Assembly: GCA_900539595.1 (NCBI GenBank)
Contig: UQCQ01000013.1
Location: forward strand, 1 to 53,141
DNA: 53,141 bases
Source of the DNA: an uncultured Mollicutes bacterium
GTDB taxonomy: Bacteria > Bacillota_I > Bacilli_A > RFN20 > CAG-826
Direction: 5' to 3'
Shown here: positions 17,192-25,674 of the stretch, one piece after another
Layout of the letters: every line of letters starts with the position of its first letter
Position numbering within the stretch: the stretch's first letter is position 1
The notes under the pieces: model-generated
The model's input: only the letters and a program-made list of their open reading frames with translations
Told to the model about the DNA's origin: nothing
The model's database searches: none
Program-made: the position numbers and the translations under genes

Positions 17192-17632
17192 TTATTTTTT
17201 CTTTTCTTCTTTGGCACGCCGCTTCAATTCGTTATCCACCAAGCGCTTTAAAATCGTGAGCTTTTCATCGTCTAAAGAGGTGGCGGTGTCTACGAGCCCG
17301 CCGACATTCGTCATTTCCTTGTAAACAAAATCCGCGATGGAAACATAGGAATTCAGCGTTTTCTTAGAAACGTGGATGCTCTCCTTCTTCCGCTTCTTCG
17401 ACTTTTCCATGGGGATTTCTAGATAAGCGCGCAAAGCCGGCTCCAAATCGCGGCAGTTGATGCCCGAATCCATGCGGATCATCGGTTCAAAATAAGATAA
17501 TGCATCGCCCAAGACATCCGGATAAAGCCCTACCAAGCGAGAAAGGGCGTCCAAGGTGACGACTTTACGATTTGTGCGCTTCAATGCGCCTAAAACGCGT
17601 TGTACAAACGCTTTGGTCGGTTTGCTATCCAT
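17192..17632 (-). CDS. Conserved-looking hypothetical protein, possible winged-helix N-terminus
   Basis: Not recognised. 146 residues, strongly charged, no signal peptide or membrane segment. The N-terminal 60 residues (AFVQRVLGALKRTNRKVVTLDALSRLVG) are compatible with a small helical or winged-helix DNA-binding fold. A lysine-rich linker (about 75-88) leads to a helical C-terminal part ending in a basic, glutamate-rich tail. Monocistronic. Its promoter is close to consensus (ATGACA, 17 bases, CATAAT at 17641-17669) and its -10 box ends only 8 bases before the ATG, so the mRNA is probably leaderless. Confidence 0.75.
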   Translation of the reverse strand: MDSKPTKAFVQRVLGALKRTNRKVVTLDALSRLVGLYPDVLGDALSYFEPMIRMDSGINCRDLEPALRAYLEIPMEKSKKRKKESIHVSKKTLNSYVSIADFVYKEMTNVGGLVDTATSLDDEKLTILKRLVDNELKRRAKEEKKK

Positions 17633-17640
17633 ACATCTTC

Positions 17641-17669
17641 ATTATGATGGCGGATTGCTTTTTTGTCAT
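17641..17669 (-). promoter_or_regulatory. Promoter with -10 box 8 bases from the start codon
   Basis: On the minus strand ATGACA (17664-17669), spacer 17, CATAAT (17641-17646), then 8 bases to the ATG at 17632. The predicted start is about 2 bases before the codon; no ribosome-binding site can fit. Confidence 0.65.
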
Positions 17670-17670
17670 T

Positions 17671-17693
17671 AAAAAACGCCCCGTTTCCAGGGC
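17671..17693 (-). terminator. Terminator of the lipoprotein gene at 17711
   Basis: On the minus strand GCCCTG GAAA CGGGGC (six pairs, GNRA tetraloop) then GTTTTTT, 18 bases after the stop codon. Confidence 0.8.
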
Positions 17694-17710
17694 ATAAGTT
17701 TCGGAAATAT

Positions 17711-18538
17711 TTATTTTTTCGTTAAGGGAATGTCATCCGGGAACACAATGTCACCAGCAGTCATGCCATCCACCGTAAGGGTATAGGTCGATAAGCCAAT
17801 AGAAGCCACGGGGTATTCATTCACGATGGATAAAGTCGCTTCTGAAATATCGTAATTGGTCGTCGACGTGGATTTTCCAGGATCAACAACCACCTTGGTA
17901 ATGCGTTCCGTGTAATTGGTGATGGCCCAAACGCCATTGATCTTGTCCATCGTAATATAGCGATAGGTTTCCGTTTTGGAATTTTCTTCGCTCTTATAGC
18001 CTTGGAAAACATACCCAGCAACCGTCGAGGCAATGGAGCGGCGGAGTGAATAGGAATCAAAACCGATTTCCGCGGCCGATTTTCCGACATAACTCTTCAT
18101 GTCGTTATAACGGCCAAGAAGAGTTTCATATTCGGACTTTAGCAAAGAAGAGACGATGGCGCGTTCCGCGTCCAAAGCGGAGGCGTTGTTATAGATTGTG
18201 CCCGTGTTCTTTTTACTATCGATGAGGAGGTATTGTTCAAAAGCATCGCCTTTCAACGTATAGCCAATGTGGTTATCCGACGACGTCGAGATGGAGAAAT
18301 TTCCATCTTGGTAATAAGCTGCCTTACGAGTAACGCCTGGGTTTTTATTGTCGCCCGTGTCCGTTTGGGTTTTATGTTCCACAACGTTGGAGGAAGCAAT
18401 TTTTAAATCGGTGACCGCAGCAACATCAATAAAATCGGCAAGACCCGTGACGACCTTCGAATCGTTTTTGATTCCGCAGGAAGATAGAGTTGCAGAAGAA
18501 AGGGCGGCAAGCCCGAGGAATAGAGTTTGTTTTTTCAT
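17711..18538 (-). CDS. Lipoprotein of unknown function
   Basis: 275 residues with a signal peptide and lipobox (LSSC, cysteine 21), so exported and anchored on the outer face of the membrane. The mature part is soluble and has a mixed alpha/beta look; no domain recognised. The ATG overlaps the stop of the upstream membrane-protein gene as ATGA, so the two are translationally coupled and may act together. Last gene of the surface-protein block, followed by a terminator. Confidence 0.8.
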   Translation of the reverse strand: MKKQTLFLGLAALSSATLSSCGIKNDSKVVTGLADFIDVAAVTDLKIASSNVVEHKTQTDTGDNKNPGVTRKAAYYQDGNFSISTSSDNHIGYTLKGDAFEQYLLIDSKKNTGTIYNNASALDAERAIVSSLLKSEYETLLGRYNDMKSYVGKSAAEIGFDSYSLRRSIASTVAGYVFQGYKSEENSKTETYRYITMDKINGVWAITNYTERITKVVVDPGKSTSTTNYDISEATLSIVNEYPVASIGLSTYTLTVDGMTAGDIVFPDDIPLTKK

Positions 18539-19230
18539 TCTTGAGCGCTCCTGTTATCTCCGCCGGCCATTTCGCGATTGGTCCCAACGGCGAAGAGAAT
18601 GGCCGCAACCGTTAAAATCGTAAAACTAACAATCGCACCATAGGCATCATGGCAATAAAGGGAATCGTAGACCACGTAATGTCCCAAATCGCCGGTTTTC
18701 ACTGCAGAAGTATTTCCAAAATTGTTGGTCACCATGAAGAAGACGGGCGAAGCTAAAACCGCAAGACCCGTGACAAAATAAAGCAAGGTGGCAAGCTTGG
18801 ACCACTTTTCCATCTTTTTAGAGAAGGTGATGCAGAAGACCAAACCGCAGCAAAGCAAGCAAATGGCGAAAACAGTGATGAGAATCCAGTTGGGCGAAGC
18901 TTCCGCTGTATAAAGAAGGGTCGGCCCGCCATTCATTTTCGCGTAATAATAGAAGCATCCGTTGCCAAATAAAGCTTGATAGCCCGGAATCAATTCGGGA
19001 ATGAAGGAATCCGCTCTTCCAACAGGGAAAGTGGTGGATTGCGAATAATTCGCGTATTCAATCGTCACCGTCGGCAAGATGATGGCCAACAAAATCCCGA
19101 TTAACGCCACAGGAATGGAGACGAGGCGTAAAATAACGCCGACGCGACGAAGCGCATCCTTCTCGAAACGGAAGAAAGTCTCCTTGGCTTCTTCTTTTTT
19201 CTTTGAGGTTACCGAAACTGTGTTTTCCAT
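18535..19230 (-). CDS. Four-TM membrane protein of unknown function
   Basis: 231 residues with about four hydrophobic helices (near residues 32-52, 112-135, 145-165 and 198-218). A hydrophilic, probably extracellular loop of about 60 residues lies between the first two, and a shorter one containing Cys and His between the last two. Not recognised. Coupled to the lipoprotein at 17711-18538 by an ATGA overlap. Its promoter (TTGAAA, 17, TATACT at 19238-19266) ends 7 bases before the ATG, so the mRNA is probably leaderless. Confidence 0.78.
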   Translation of the reverse strand: MENTVSVTSKKKEEAKETFFRFEKDALRRVGVILRLVSIPVALIGILLAIILPTVTIEYANYSQSTTFPVGRADSFIPELIPGYQALFGNGCFYYYAKMNGGPTLLYTAEASPNWILITVFAICLLCCGLVFCITFSKKMEKWSKLATLLYFVTGLAVLASPVFFMVTNNFGNTSAVKTGDLGHYVVYDSLYCHDAYGAIVSFTILTVAAILFAVGTNREMAGGDNRSAQE

Positions 19231-19237
19231 TGGTTTT

Positions 19238-19266
19238 AGTATAATTTTTTAATCCCGATGTTTCAA
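19238..19266 (-). promoter_or_regulatory. Promoter with -10 box 7 bases from the start codon
   Basis: On the minus strand TTGAAA (19261-19266), 17 bases, TATACT (19238-19243), then 7 bases and the ATG at 19230. Transcription would begin at or one base before the start codon. Confidence 0.7.
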
Positions 19267-19291
19267 TGTTGCTAGCCAGGCAAAACCTGAG

Positions 19292-19822
19292 TTAGCGCGC
19301 CTTTTTTCTCGACCGACGATAAGTGGCGCGAAGAATAAATTGGCTAAGCTTTCTCCACCACACCACAAAGATAAGCGGGGTAGAGGAAACGGTGAGAGAA
19401 AGGTTTTTGCGGATTTCATCCACATCGTGATAAATCTCGCGTCGGCGATAAGACCACAAAATCGCCCAAACGGCCCCAAACAAGAATAGGATTCCGCCAA
19501 CGCCAACGCCAATCACGAAGACATAGAATTCTGCACAACTGGTGGTAAGAATAAAGACGGCTTCTTCCGTATTGTCTTGATCCAATTTGAAGGAAAGGTA
19601 ATAGAAGATAATCCCAATGATGAGCAACGTGAGACCGATGACAACAAAAGACATCCCGGAGGACACTCTTTCGCGGTAGAGGTTGCCCTTTTTATGGAGT
19701 TGCTGAACAATGGGACGAACTTCCTCTTCCTTTAATTGATCAGAAATCGGCTCTTTGCAAGCACGGCAAACATCCCGATGTTCGGGATTCTTTTTCAAAC
19801 ATTCACGGCAGTAGGTTTTCAT
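19292..19822 (-). CDS. Zinc-ribbon two-TM membrane protein
   Basis: 176 residues. The N-terminus has a CxxC...CxxC zinc ribbon (YCRECLKKN...VCRACKEP, about residues 3-25), followed by two membrane helices (about 58-80 and 98-125) and a basic C-terminal tail. The membrane part resembles the protein at 48606-48980 in module 2: IIFYYLSFKLD against FAFLYISFKYD, then an EFxV segment and a second helix ending in a basic WSYRRR / LSLRIRK. Start placed at the second ATG (19822), because TATAAT lies exactly 7 bases before it and overlaps the first ATG at 19831. Role unknown; possibly a regulatory or scaffold membrane protein of the transport loci. Confidence 0.75.
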   Translation of the reverse strand: MKTYCRECLKKNPEHRDVCRACKEPISDQLKEEEVRPIVQQLHKKGNLYRERVSSGMSFVVIGLTLLIIGIIFYYLSFKLDQDNTEEAVFILTTSCAEFYVFVIGVGVGGILFLFGAVWAILWSYRRREIYHDVDEIRKNLSLTVSSTPLIFVVWWRKLSQFILRATYRRSRKKAR

Positions 19823-19829
19823 TGCTTTC

Positions 19830-19858
19830 ATTATAGGTGCGGGCGCTTCTTTCGTCCA
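19830..19858 (-). promoter_or_regulatory. Promoter with -10 box 7 bases from the start codon
   Basis: On the minus strand TGGACG (19853-19858), 17 bases, TATAAT (19830-19835), then 7 bases and the ATG at 19822. Probably makes a leaderless transcript. Confidence 0.65.
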
Positions 19859-19867
19859 TAGAAGGAA

Positions 19868-21055
19868 TTAAGCCCTATCGTAATTAAAATTCGGATCCTT
19901 TTCTCCGAAAAGACGGATTCCCGTTTTCAAGCCTCTCGCGTTAGCATCTGCGAAAAAGCTGTTATACCGAAGTTCTCCGGACATCATGATCGACGTAGCG
20001 GAGGCAAAGGCATATTTGGAATAGCCTTCCAGAATCGTCCAATGGTTCAGGTTACGGTAATCCGCGGCAGTGGGATTATCTTTATCGCTAACCCAGACAA
20101 ACCCCAACAAACGACCAAAAGATTCGGTCAACGCCCCACCTTCCACACTCTGCACGAGGATATGTTTCGCGGAGGAAAGGATTTGGTTGTTCCATTTGGC
20201 CGCGGCCTCGCCCCACGGTTGCTCTTGAATGGTGTTGCCATGTTGCACCTCTGGAGTATCAATATTTTGATAACGCAGGGAACATCCACGGAACTCGCTC
20301 ATGGAGGAGGGGTAGTTAAATACGGTCGTATCGCCATCCCCAAGGTGGGACACCGTCACTTCGACCGCTCCGCCCGTTCCTTTATTATCCACGGCATAAG
20401 GCAATTTTAATTGCTCTTCGGTCAATTTAGGCCCAGCGAGGAGTTCTTCTTCCGAAACGGGGCAAACCGCGTTTCCTAGATTAGAAGAATATCCGGCAGG
20501 ATAGCCGATCCAATCGTAACGTTCCCCTTTTTCCCGTCCGATGCGATATTCGTTTTTCCGAATAATGACTTCGTTAGAAGCAAAGGCATTCGTATATCCG
20601 ATTTCGCCAAGGGTATCCACGCGCGCTTCACCGCGAAATAGGCCCATGGGCCAGGTTCCGTTATTCATGAAATCCGCCGAAACCATGTCGTGATGGATTT
20701 GCTCTTCGATCTGGGAATAAGCAACACAGAACGTCTCCATCGATTGCAATGTTTTATCGCCCAAGGGAATCGTATAAGAGGTCGTTTTCTCCGTTCCGTG
20801 ATAGATACGGATGGAATAATTCTTTAACGAAAGGGGTTCCGTACCAAAATTCGCCACTTCCACCACGCGATTCTTAATGAGTTCGCCTAAATAAAACTCG
20901 GAGAAAAGGAGAGGGGACCCCTCTTCAAATTCCTTATCTTTTAAAGAATCGGATGAATCAATACTTGGGGAAGAAGAATGGTCGAAACCAGGATCTCCGC
21001 AGGAGACACTTAAAAGCAGCGATGCCGCTAATACGAGCCAAATTTTCTTCGTCAT
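19868..21055 (-). CDS. Secreted lipoprotein nuclease: lamin-tail domain plus SNase domain
   Basis: 395 residues. A signal peptide and lipobox (SVSC, cysteine 19) are followed by a lamin-tail-like beta-sandwich (about 48-165, LLFSEFYLGE...NRVVEVANFGTEPLSL). The C-terminal half is a thermonuclease-type (SNase) domain (about 230-390). Residues matching the staphylococcal nuclease active site are present: D242 in LGDGDTTVF, R261, D266 and E269 in RYQNIDTPE, and R315 in FGRLLGFVW. It should therefore be an active calcium-dependent nuclease cutting DNA or RNA outside the cell. Its ATG overlaps the upstream lipoprotein stop as ATGA. It ends with DPNFNYDRA, like the DPDFNYGAA of the nuclease at 24208-25662. 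Confidence 0.9.
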   Translation of the reverse strand: MTKKIWLVLAASLLLSVSCGDPGFDHSSSPSIDSSDSLKDKEFEEGSPLLFSEFYLGELIKNRVVEVANFGTEPLSLKNYSIRIYHGTEKTTSYTIPLGDKTLQSMETFCVAYSQIEEQIHHDMVSADFMNNGTWPMGLFRGEARVDTLGEIGYTNAFASNEVIIRKNEYRIGREKGERYDWIGYPAGYSSNLGNAVCPVSEEELLAGPKLTEEQLKLPYAVDNKGTGGAVEVTVSHLGDGDTTVFNYPSSMSEFRGCSLRYQNIDTPEVQHGNTIQEQPWGEAAAKWNNQILSSAKHILVQSVEGGALTESFGRLLGFVWVSDKDNPTAADYRNLNHWTILEGYSKYAFASATSIMMSGELRYNSFFADANARGLKTGIRLFGEKDPNFNYDRA

Positions 21056-21903
21056 TTGTTGTAATTCTTAATTAAGTCAACGGAGGTGGAGCCAATCTTG
21101 GAAATTACGCTTCGAGCAACCAAACGGTCAAAACCGCCTTCATAGGAATAATAGAAATTGAAGGTGAATTGGGTTCCTTTTTCGGAGAAATAGAGGTCTG
21201 CGGCCTGCAATTCCAATTTATCCGAGTGGTTAGCGGCCACTTCATAAACGCCCAACGCCTTGGAAAGGGCCGTTAATTCCGCAGTGTTGTCCTTGATAAG
21301 AGTCGGGGTTGCATCCAAAGCAGCCGGAGCAACACCCTCGGAGGACGATTCTTCTACTGGAGCATCGTCGCTATAGTATTTGCCAAATAAATTGAAGGTT
21401 CCAAAAGTCGTTCCTTGAATTTTGGGAACAAAAACGTTCTCCGCCGTGAACATGGCTACGTGATCCCCGATATAGGACGGATCAAAATACAAATCGCGGA
21501 AGGAAGAAACGTTATTTCCGTTTCCATCTACCAACGCATCGCCCAAAACGAGCTTATCTTTCTTCGTTTCCGCATCTTTTTCAACGGTATAGCGGTAGCT
21601 TTTGTCGCCTTTGACATCGATAACGCCACCATTTTTACGACCGCCGAAATTCTTATAGGTGCTATAAAATCCATCTTCGACATAATCCGTCATGATGCTA
21701 GGCACCGATCCAGAGGATAGATATTGATAAATGTTATTCACCCGGCAATTCTTTCCAAAGGAAGAAAGGACAGAAGACAAAGTGTTGCCGCCGGCGACGG
21801 GAGGATTGGAGGAAGAAGATCCATCGTTTCCTGCTCCACCTTCACCGCAAGAGACAAGAAGAAGGCCCGCTAGGCCCAAGACAAAGAGATTACGTTTTTT
21901 CAT
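21052..21903 (-). CDS. Lipoprotein of unknown function
   Basis: 283 residues with signal peptide and lipobox (LVSC, cysteine 19), then a Gly/Ser-rich linker. The mature region has alternating beta-strand-like segments and a low-complexity stretch rich in Glu, Ser and Ala near the middle (about 185-205). No domain recognised. Translationally coupled (ATGA) to the lamin-tail-SNase nuclease, so it may be a partner or nucleic-acid-binding subunit; this is inference from position. A TATAAT lies 8 bases before the ATG. Confidence 0.8.
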   Translation of the reverse strand: MKKRNLFVLGLAGLLLVSCGEGGAGNDGSSSSNPPVAGGNTLSSVLSSFGKNCRVNNIYQYLSSGSVPSIMTDYVEDGFYSTYKNFGGRKNGGVIDVKGDKSYRYTVEKDAETKKDKLVLGDALVDGNGNNVSSFRDLYFDPSYIGDHVAMFTAENVFVPKIQGTTFGTFNLFGKYYSDDAPVEESSSEGVAPAALDATPTLIKDNTAELTALSKALGVYEVAANHSDKLELQAADLYFSEKGTQFTFNFYYSYEGGFDRLVARSVISKIGSTSVDLIKNYNK

Positions 21904-21911
21904 GCGTGTCC

Positions 21912-21917
21912 ATTATA
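21912..21917 (-). promoter_or_regulatory. -10 box 8 bases before the lipoprotein start
   Basis: On the minus strand a perfect TATAAT (21912-21917) stands 8 bases upstream of the ATG at 21903. The -35 region overlaps the upstream terminator and is weak. Probable leaderless start, less certain than the others. Confidence 0.45.
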
Positions 21918-21935
21918 GGTAAAAGCACGGGAAAG

Positions 21936-21964
21936 CAAAAGCCCCCACGCGTATGCGCAGGGGC
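21936..21964 (-). terminator. Terminator of the binding-protein / nuclease operon
   Basis: On the minus strand GCCCCTGCG CATA CGCGTGGGGGC followed by TTTTGCTTT, about 20 bases after the stop of the OB-fold lipoprotein gene. Confidence 0.85.
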
Positions 21965-21985
21965 AATAATTGTTATTTAAGACGA

Positions 21986-24145
21986 TTAGTCGACGAAGTT
22001 GATGACGATGCTGGTGATATAGACAGCGCCGGAAGTCTTTGCGTCGTGGCTAAGATTGAAGAACTTATCCGTGCTGTTAGCTGGGGTATAAGTATAGACG
22101 TTTTTAACGATTTTAGTGTGATCGACAGCCATATCCGTTTTTTCAAGAACCGCAGCACCGGTTTCCACGCAGAAGAGGTCTTTGGTGATTTCCTGTTCAA
22201 GAGTCACAACAACATTTTTGATGGCTTTTTCAAACGCGGTGATGTTGTGCAAATTGGACCATTTTCCATTCTTCGTGCGTAATTGCATGGCTCCCGTATC
22301 ACTTTTGGTAAATTCGGTGAAGATCCAATCCGTAGTGCCCGTTTTAAAATTGCCGTTTTTGTATTTATTCACCGTTGCGTTAAACAAATCGGATGTGATG
22401 GTGATGTTGCTCACGACAGCGGCAGAATCGCGGAAGGTAACTTCAACAATGTTGACACAGGTGGCGTTGAATTTGCCGTCCACAGCGTCCGTTTTGTTGC
22501 CCTGAGCGTCAGTCACCTTGATGGTGTCGACAACGTAGCCGGCCTTGGAAGAGGTTGCGTTGACGGTGATTTCTTCACCATAAGCAATGCCTTCCGTCTT
22601 GGAAAGGGTGATGGTGGCAGCAGGATCATCGGCAGAAGTCGCCGTCGCGGTATAGGTAGCGGTGCTGGCTTTGTGGGAGAGCAAATTGCCCATGATTTCC
22701 GGGGTATTTGTATTGGAATAGTAGGTATAGGTGCACTTCATGGTGATTTCCATACCATTGGTAACACCGACCAAGGAGGTATCCGCGTCTTTCGGATTGT
22801 TGAAGGAGAAAGCGGCGCCATCCCAGGTGATGCCTTTATCGGCTGTGCCAGTCAAACCATAGATCATGACGGTTTCTTTGGTGGTCGGATCGGTCAAATA
22901 GCCGTTTCCGTATTTGTCGTCGGCCTTGAGGCCTTCCAAAATACCCGTGACTTCGAAGACTCTATCCGTGACGGTTTTTTTGCCAAGAGCGAGGATTTCG
23001 CCAACGGTCTTCTTTTCAGCCGCCGGAGCGGGTTTGATATCTCCGCTGAAGTCGCCTTTGTATTCGCCTTTGGAAATTAGTTTCGCATCGGTGATTTGGG
23101 CTTGGTTATACCAGTCAGAGACACCTTCGATGGTGATGCCTTGGCCAACTTGCGGAGCATTGGGGCCAAGTTTGTTCGCGGCAGTCGCGTCAAATCCCCA
23201 GCTTTCGAAAACACCTGCGCTGGCCTTGCGATCTTCGACGTGAATCGAAATGGTCGAATAGCCTTGGTCTTTATTACCAACAACAATGGTAGCGTCAATT
23301 TTATTATAAGGCTCCCCTTGGCTAGACGTAGTGGTGGCGGCAGTAATCTTGGAGAGATAAGCGCCTTCTGCTTTGGCGATGCGACCTTGATTTTTGGGAG
23401 AATCGTTTTTAAACGTTCCGTCCAGGACGAGGTCAACCGGCTTGGCGACGGTGTCGGAGGTCGCTACGGTGATGGTGTCCGGTTTTAATTCATAAAGACC
23501 ATTGTAGATATCGACTTTGCCGGCGATTTCAACGAGGTTGCCAACAACCGCAGCATCCCATTTCTTGTTGGTATAAACCGTGATGGCGGATTCGCCGTCG
23601 GCGACGAGGATGTTGCCGTTAACGAGGATTTTCGTGACATAGCCACGGGTGACGACGCTATCGCCAGTCTTGCAATCATAAATCTTAGAAATGGCGAGAA
23701 TGCTGGTCGCAAGGATCTTCACATTGAAGCCTTTGGACGCATATTCTTTGCCTTCAATGGAGGCGTGGACAACAACCGCTTCTTTCAACGCGTGCTGTTC
23801 TTTGTCGGCTTTGACGATGAGTGTAGCTCCGTCCGCAGAGACTTCGAGGAAGGATTTCGCCGCATCCGAAATCGTGTAGGTGATGGCGAAGGTATATTCC
23901 TTTCCATCGTGGGTCACCTTGGATTCCTTCACCAAGGTTTGGTTAACGGCGATACCAGCGGAAGACCATCTGTCAAATCCAGCCGAAATGTTGGTGATGG
24001 CTTCGTTGGCCAAAGTCGCATAATCCACAGCGGGCGCGCTCGTAGCGGAATCCGTGGTGTCTTTGCTACCACCGGCTCCTCCACCGCAAGCAGTAAGCCC
24101 CATGATGAGTGCGCTCGATAGAACGAGCAATTTCAGTTTCTTCAT
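21986..24145 (-). CDS. Multi-domain surface lipoprotein with OB-fold domains
   Basis: 719 residues with lipobox (LTAC, cysteine 20). After an Ig-like N-terminal region (about 45-145) comes an OB-fold-like domain (about 152-228) with the pattern VVTRGYVTKI...ILVADGESAITVY...VEIAGKVDIYNGLYEL. A second OB-like unit lies at about 385-495 (VFEVTGILEG...YLTDPTTKETVMIYG), then a repeat resembling bacterial listeria-type B repeats (about 520-575) and a C-terminal beta domain ending in a YITSIVINF strand. OB domains of this kind accompany secreted nucleases such as B. subtilis YhcR. No catalytic motif is seen, so binding of nucleic acid or a similar polyanion is the best guess. Last gene of the operon 28599-21986. 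Confidence 0.82.
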   Translation of the reverse strand: MKKLKLLVLSSALIMGLTACGGGAGGSKDTTDSATSAPAVDYATLANEAITNISAGFDRWSSAGIAVNQTLVKESKVTHDGKEYTFAITYTISDAAKSFLEVSADGATLIVKADKEQHALKEAVVVHASIEGKEYASKGFNVKILATSILAISKIYDCKTGDSVVTRGYVTKILVNGNILVADGESAITVYTNKKWDAAVVGNLVEIAGKVDIYNGLYELKPDTITVATSDTVAKPVDLVLDGTFKNDSPKNQGRIAKAEGAYLSKITAATTTSSQGEPYNKIDATIVVGNKDQGYSTISIHVEDRKASAGVFESWGFDATAANKLGPNAPQVGQGITIEGVSDWYNQAQITDAKLISKGEYKGDFSGDIKPAPAAEKKTVGEILALGKKTVTDRVFEVTGILEGLKADDKYGNGYLTDPTTKETVMIYGLTGTADKGITWDGAAFSFNNPKDADTSLVGVTNGMEITMKCTYTYYSNTNTPEIMGNLLSHKASTATYTATATSADDPAATITLSKTEGIAYGEEITVNATSSKAGYVVDTIKVTDAQGNKTDAVDGKFNATCVNIVEVTFRDSAAVVSNITITSDLFNATVNKYKNGNFKTGTTDWIFTEFTKSDTGAMQLRTKNGKWSNLHNITAFEKAIKNVVVTLEQEITKDLFCVETGAAVLEKTDMAVDHTKIVKNVYTYTPANSTDKFFNLSHDAKTSGAVYITSIVINFVD

Positions 24146-24207
24146 GATTTATTTTTCTCCTTTCAGAAGTGACTGATCTATCAAAATCGAACCAAATTTA
24201 GAAAGCC

Positions 24208-25662
24208 TTAGTAGGCCTTGGAAGCATCGCCGCCAATGACGGTGATGCCTTGACGAGAGCAGAGTTTCACTTGGTAACGGCCATAATAGGTGACCATCGC
24301 GCCTTTGACGCGAATTTCGGTGGCACTCTTGAAGTATTCAATGTTTTGAATGCGCGGCTTGGTGTTTTCTCCACCCGGTTTTTCGCCCGGATAGACGGCC
24401 ATGCCGTCATCGATGCGGACATTGATCCGTTCGCCAGCGGCATTTTTGCACCAAAGAGTGAATGCGTAAGCAATGTTGGAAGTCGTCGATTTCACCGCTT
24501 TTCCGCCATAGCAGGTAAGCGGCTCATCGATGGAGCAAATCACGTTGATGTTGTCTTTAACGGCCAATTCGCCAACGGTGCCCTTCTTCTCTTCGTAGGT
24601 TCCATCGCCTTTTTCAAGGACTTCGATGTCGCCTTCTTCGTGATAGGCAGCGGAATAATGGGCGTCGACCAATTGCAACGTTCCTTCATCTTCCGTGGTT
24701 TCTCCGTCTTCCACCGCTCCAAAGCGAGCAACGGTTCCGGAAATGCGAATCTTGTTGCCAACACGAGCAAGCGGAGCCATTACTTTATATTGAGTAAAGA
24801 CATAGATACCGTAACGTTTTCCGTCGATATCTTCATTGAGGTAGCAGGCGCCAGTATCGGGCCCGGTGGCGGCAACCGTGGCGACAAAGGTCGCTTTGGC
24901 TCCCACCCAGTCGAACGTTTCGCCCTTAACGTCGGTGCCTTCTACAATATTTTTTAGCGTGCATTCTTGGGCTGCACCATAGTTGAAATCAGGATCGGGA
25001 TTCGGGCTCCAAACGTGCATCTCCAAATCCATGGCCTGTTGGTTGGCATTGAGGAATGCCGAGGCGTAATCCTTGCCCGTTGCACCCTTCATCTTGGACC
25101 AGCCCTCTTGAACAAGAGCGAGGTTCACAAGCTTAAGGTCTTGGTAGTCGGCGTTTTCTTTTTCGCTCACCCAAATATAGGTGAGGTAACGTCCACCGGT
25201 GCTATCCAAAACAGGGACCGAGCCCTTATCGCCTTGGTCAGTGCTATCAGTAGTCAAAACAATCGTTTTGGCCGCAGCAAGCATATCGCCATTGAAGTTG
25301 CTCGCACCGCTTCCCCAAGGCTCCAACATACCAGTGGATTCCGGAGTGTCGATGCAGTTATAACGGCATTTGATAAGGTTCGTTTTTTCTCCGTGCGGGT
25401 AGAAGTGAGCGGTGTCACCATCGATTTTGCGGACTAAGTCCACTTGACCGATGCCGTCTTTTAAGAAGGTTTTGCCCTTGTAGTCTTCCTTCATCTTGGT
25501 CTTAGAGACAAAGTCGACAAATTGATAGGCGCTGGTGTTCGAATTTTGTTCGCCCGTTGTAGAGGGTGCGCTATCGGAAGGAACCGTTCCACCGCGGCAA
25601 GAGGCAACGCCCAAAGTTGTAAAGGCTAAGAGCAATGCGGATAAAAAGAATTTTTTCTTCAT
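24208..25662 (-). CDS. Secreted lipoprotein nuclease: SNase domain plus OB-fold domains
   Basis: 484 residues with lipobox (VASC, cysteine 22). The SNase domain (about 70-230) keeps the active-site pattern of thermonuclease: D83 in KIDGDTAHF, R100, D105 and E108 in CRYNCIDTPE, and R158 in GGRYLTYIW. Two OB-fold-like regions follow (about 245-345 and 375-475), each with the VRISGTV / IRVKGAMV core strand. It probably degrades extracellular nucleic acid while anchored to the membrane. It starts 12 bases after the binding protein at 25675-27099, with GAGGTG as ribosome-binding site, in an operon with two ABC substrate-binding proteins. This context suggests it feeds an importer. Confidence 0.92.
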   Translation of the reverse strand: MKKKFFLSALLLAFTTLGVASCRGGTVPSDSAPSTTGEQNSNTSAYQFVDFVSKTKMKEDYKGKTFLKDGIGQVDLVRKIDGDTAHFYPHGEKTNLIKCRYNCIDTPESTGMLEPWGSGASNFNGDMLAAAKTIVLTTDSTDQGDKGSVPVLDSTGGRYLTYIWVSEKENADYQDLKLVNLALVQEGWSKMKGATGKDYASAFLNANQQAMDLEMHVWSPNPDPDFNYGAAQECTLKNIVEGTDVKGETFDWVGAKATFVATVAATGPDTGACYLNEDIDGKRYGIYVFTQYKVMAPLARVGNKIRISGTVARFGAVEDGETTEDEGTLQLVDAHYSAAYHEEGDIEVLEKGDGTYEEKKGTVGELAVKDNINVICSIDEPLTCYGGKAVKSTTSNIAYAFTLWCKNAAGERINVRIDDGMAVYPGEKPGGENTKPRIQNIEYFKSATEIRVKGAMVTYYGRYQVKLCSRQGITVIGGDASKAY

Positions 25663-25674
25663 GGTATCACCTCA

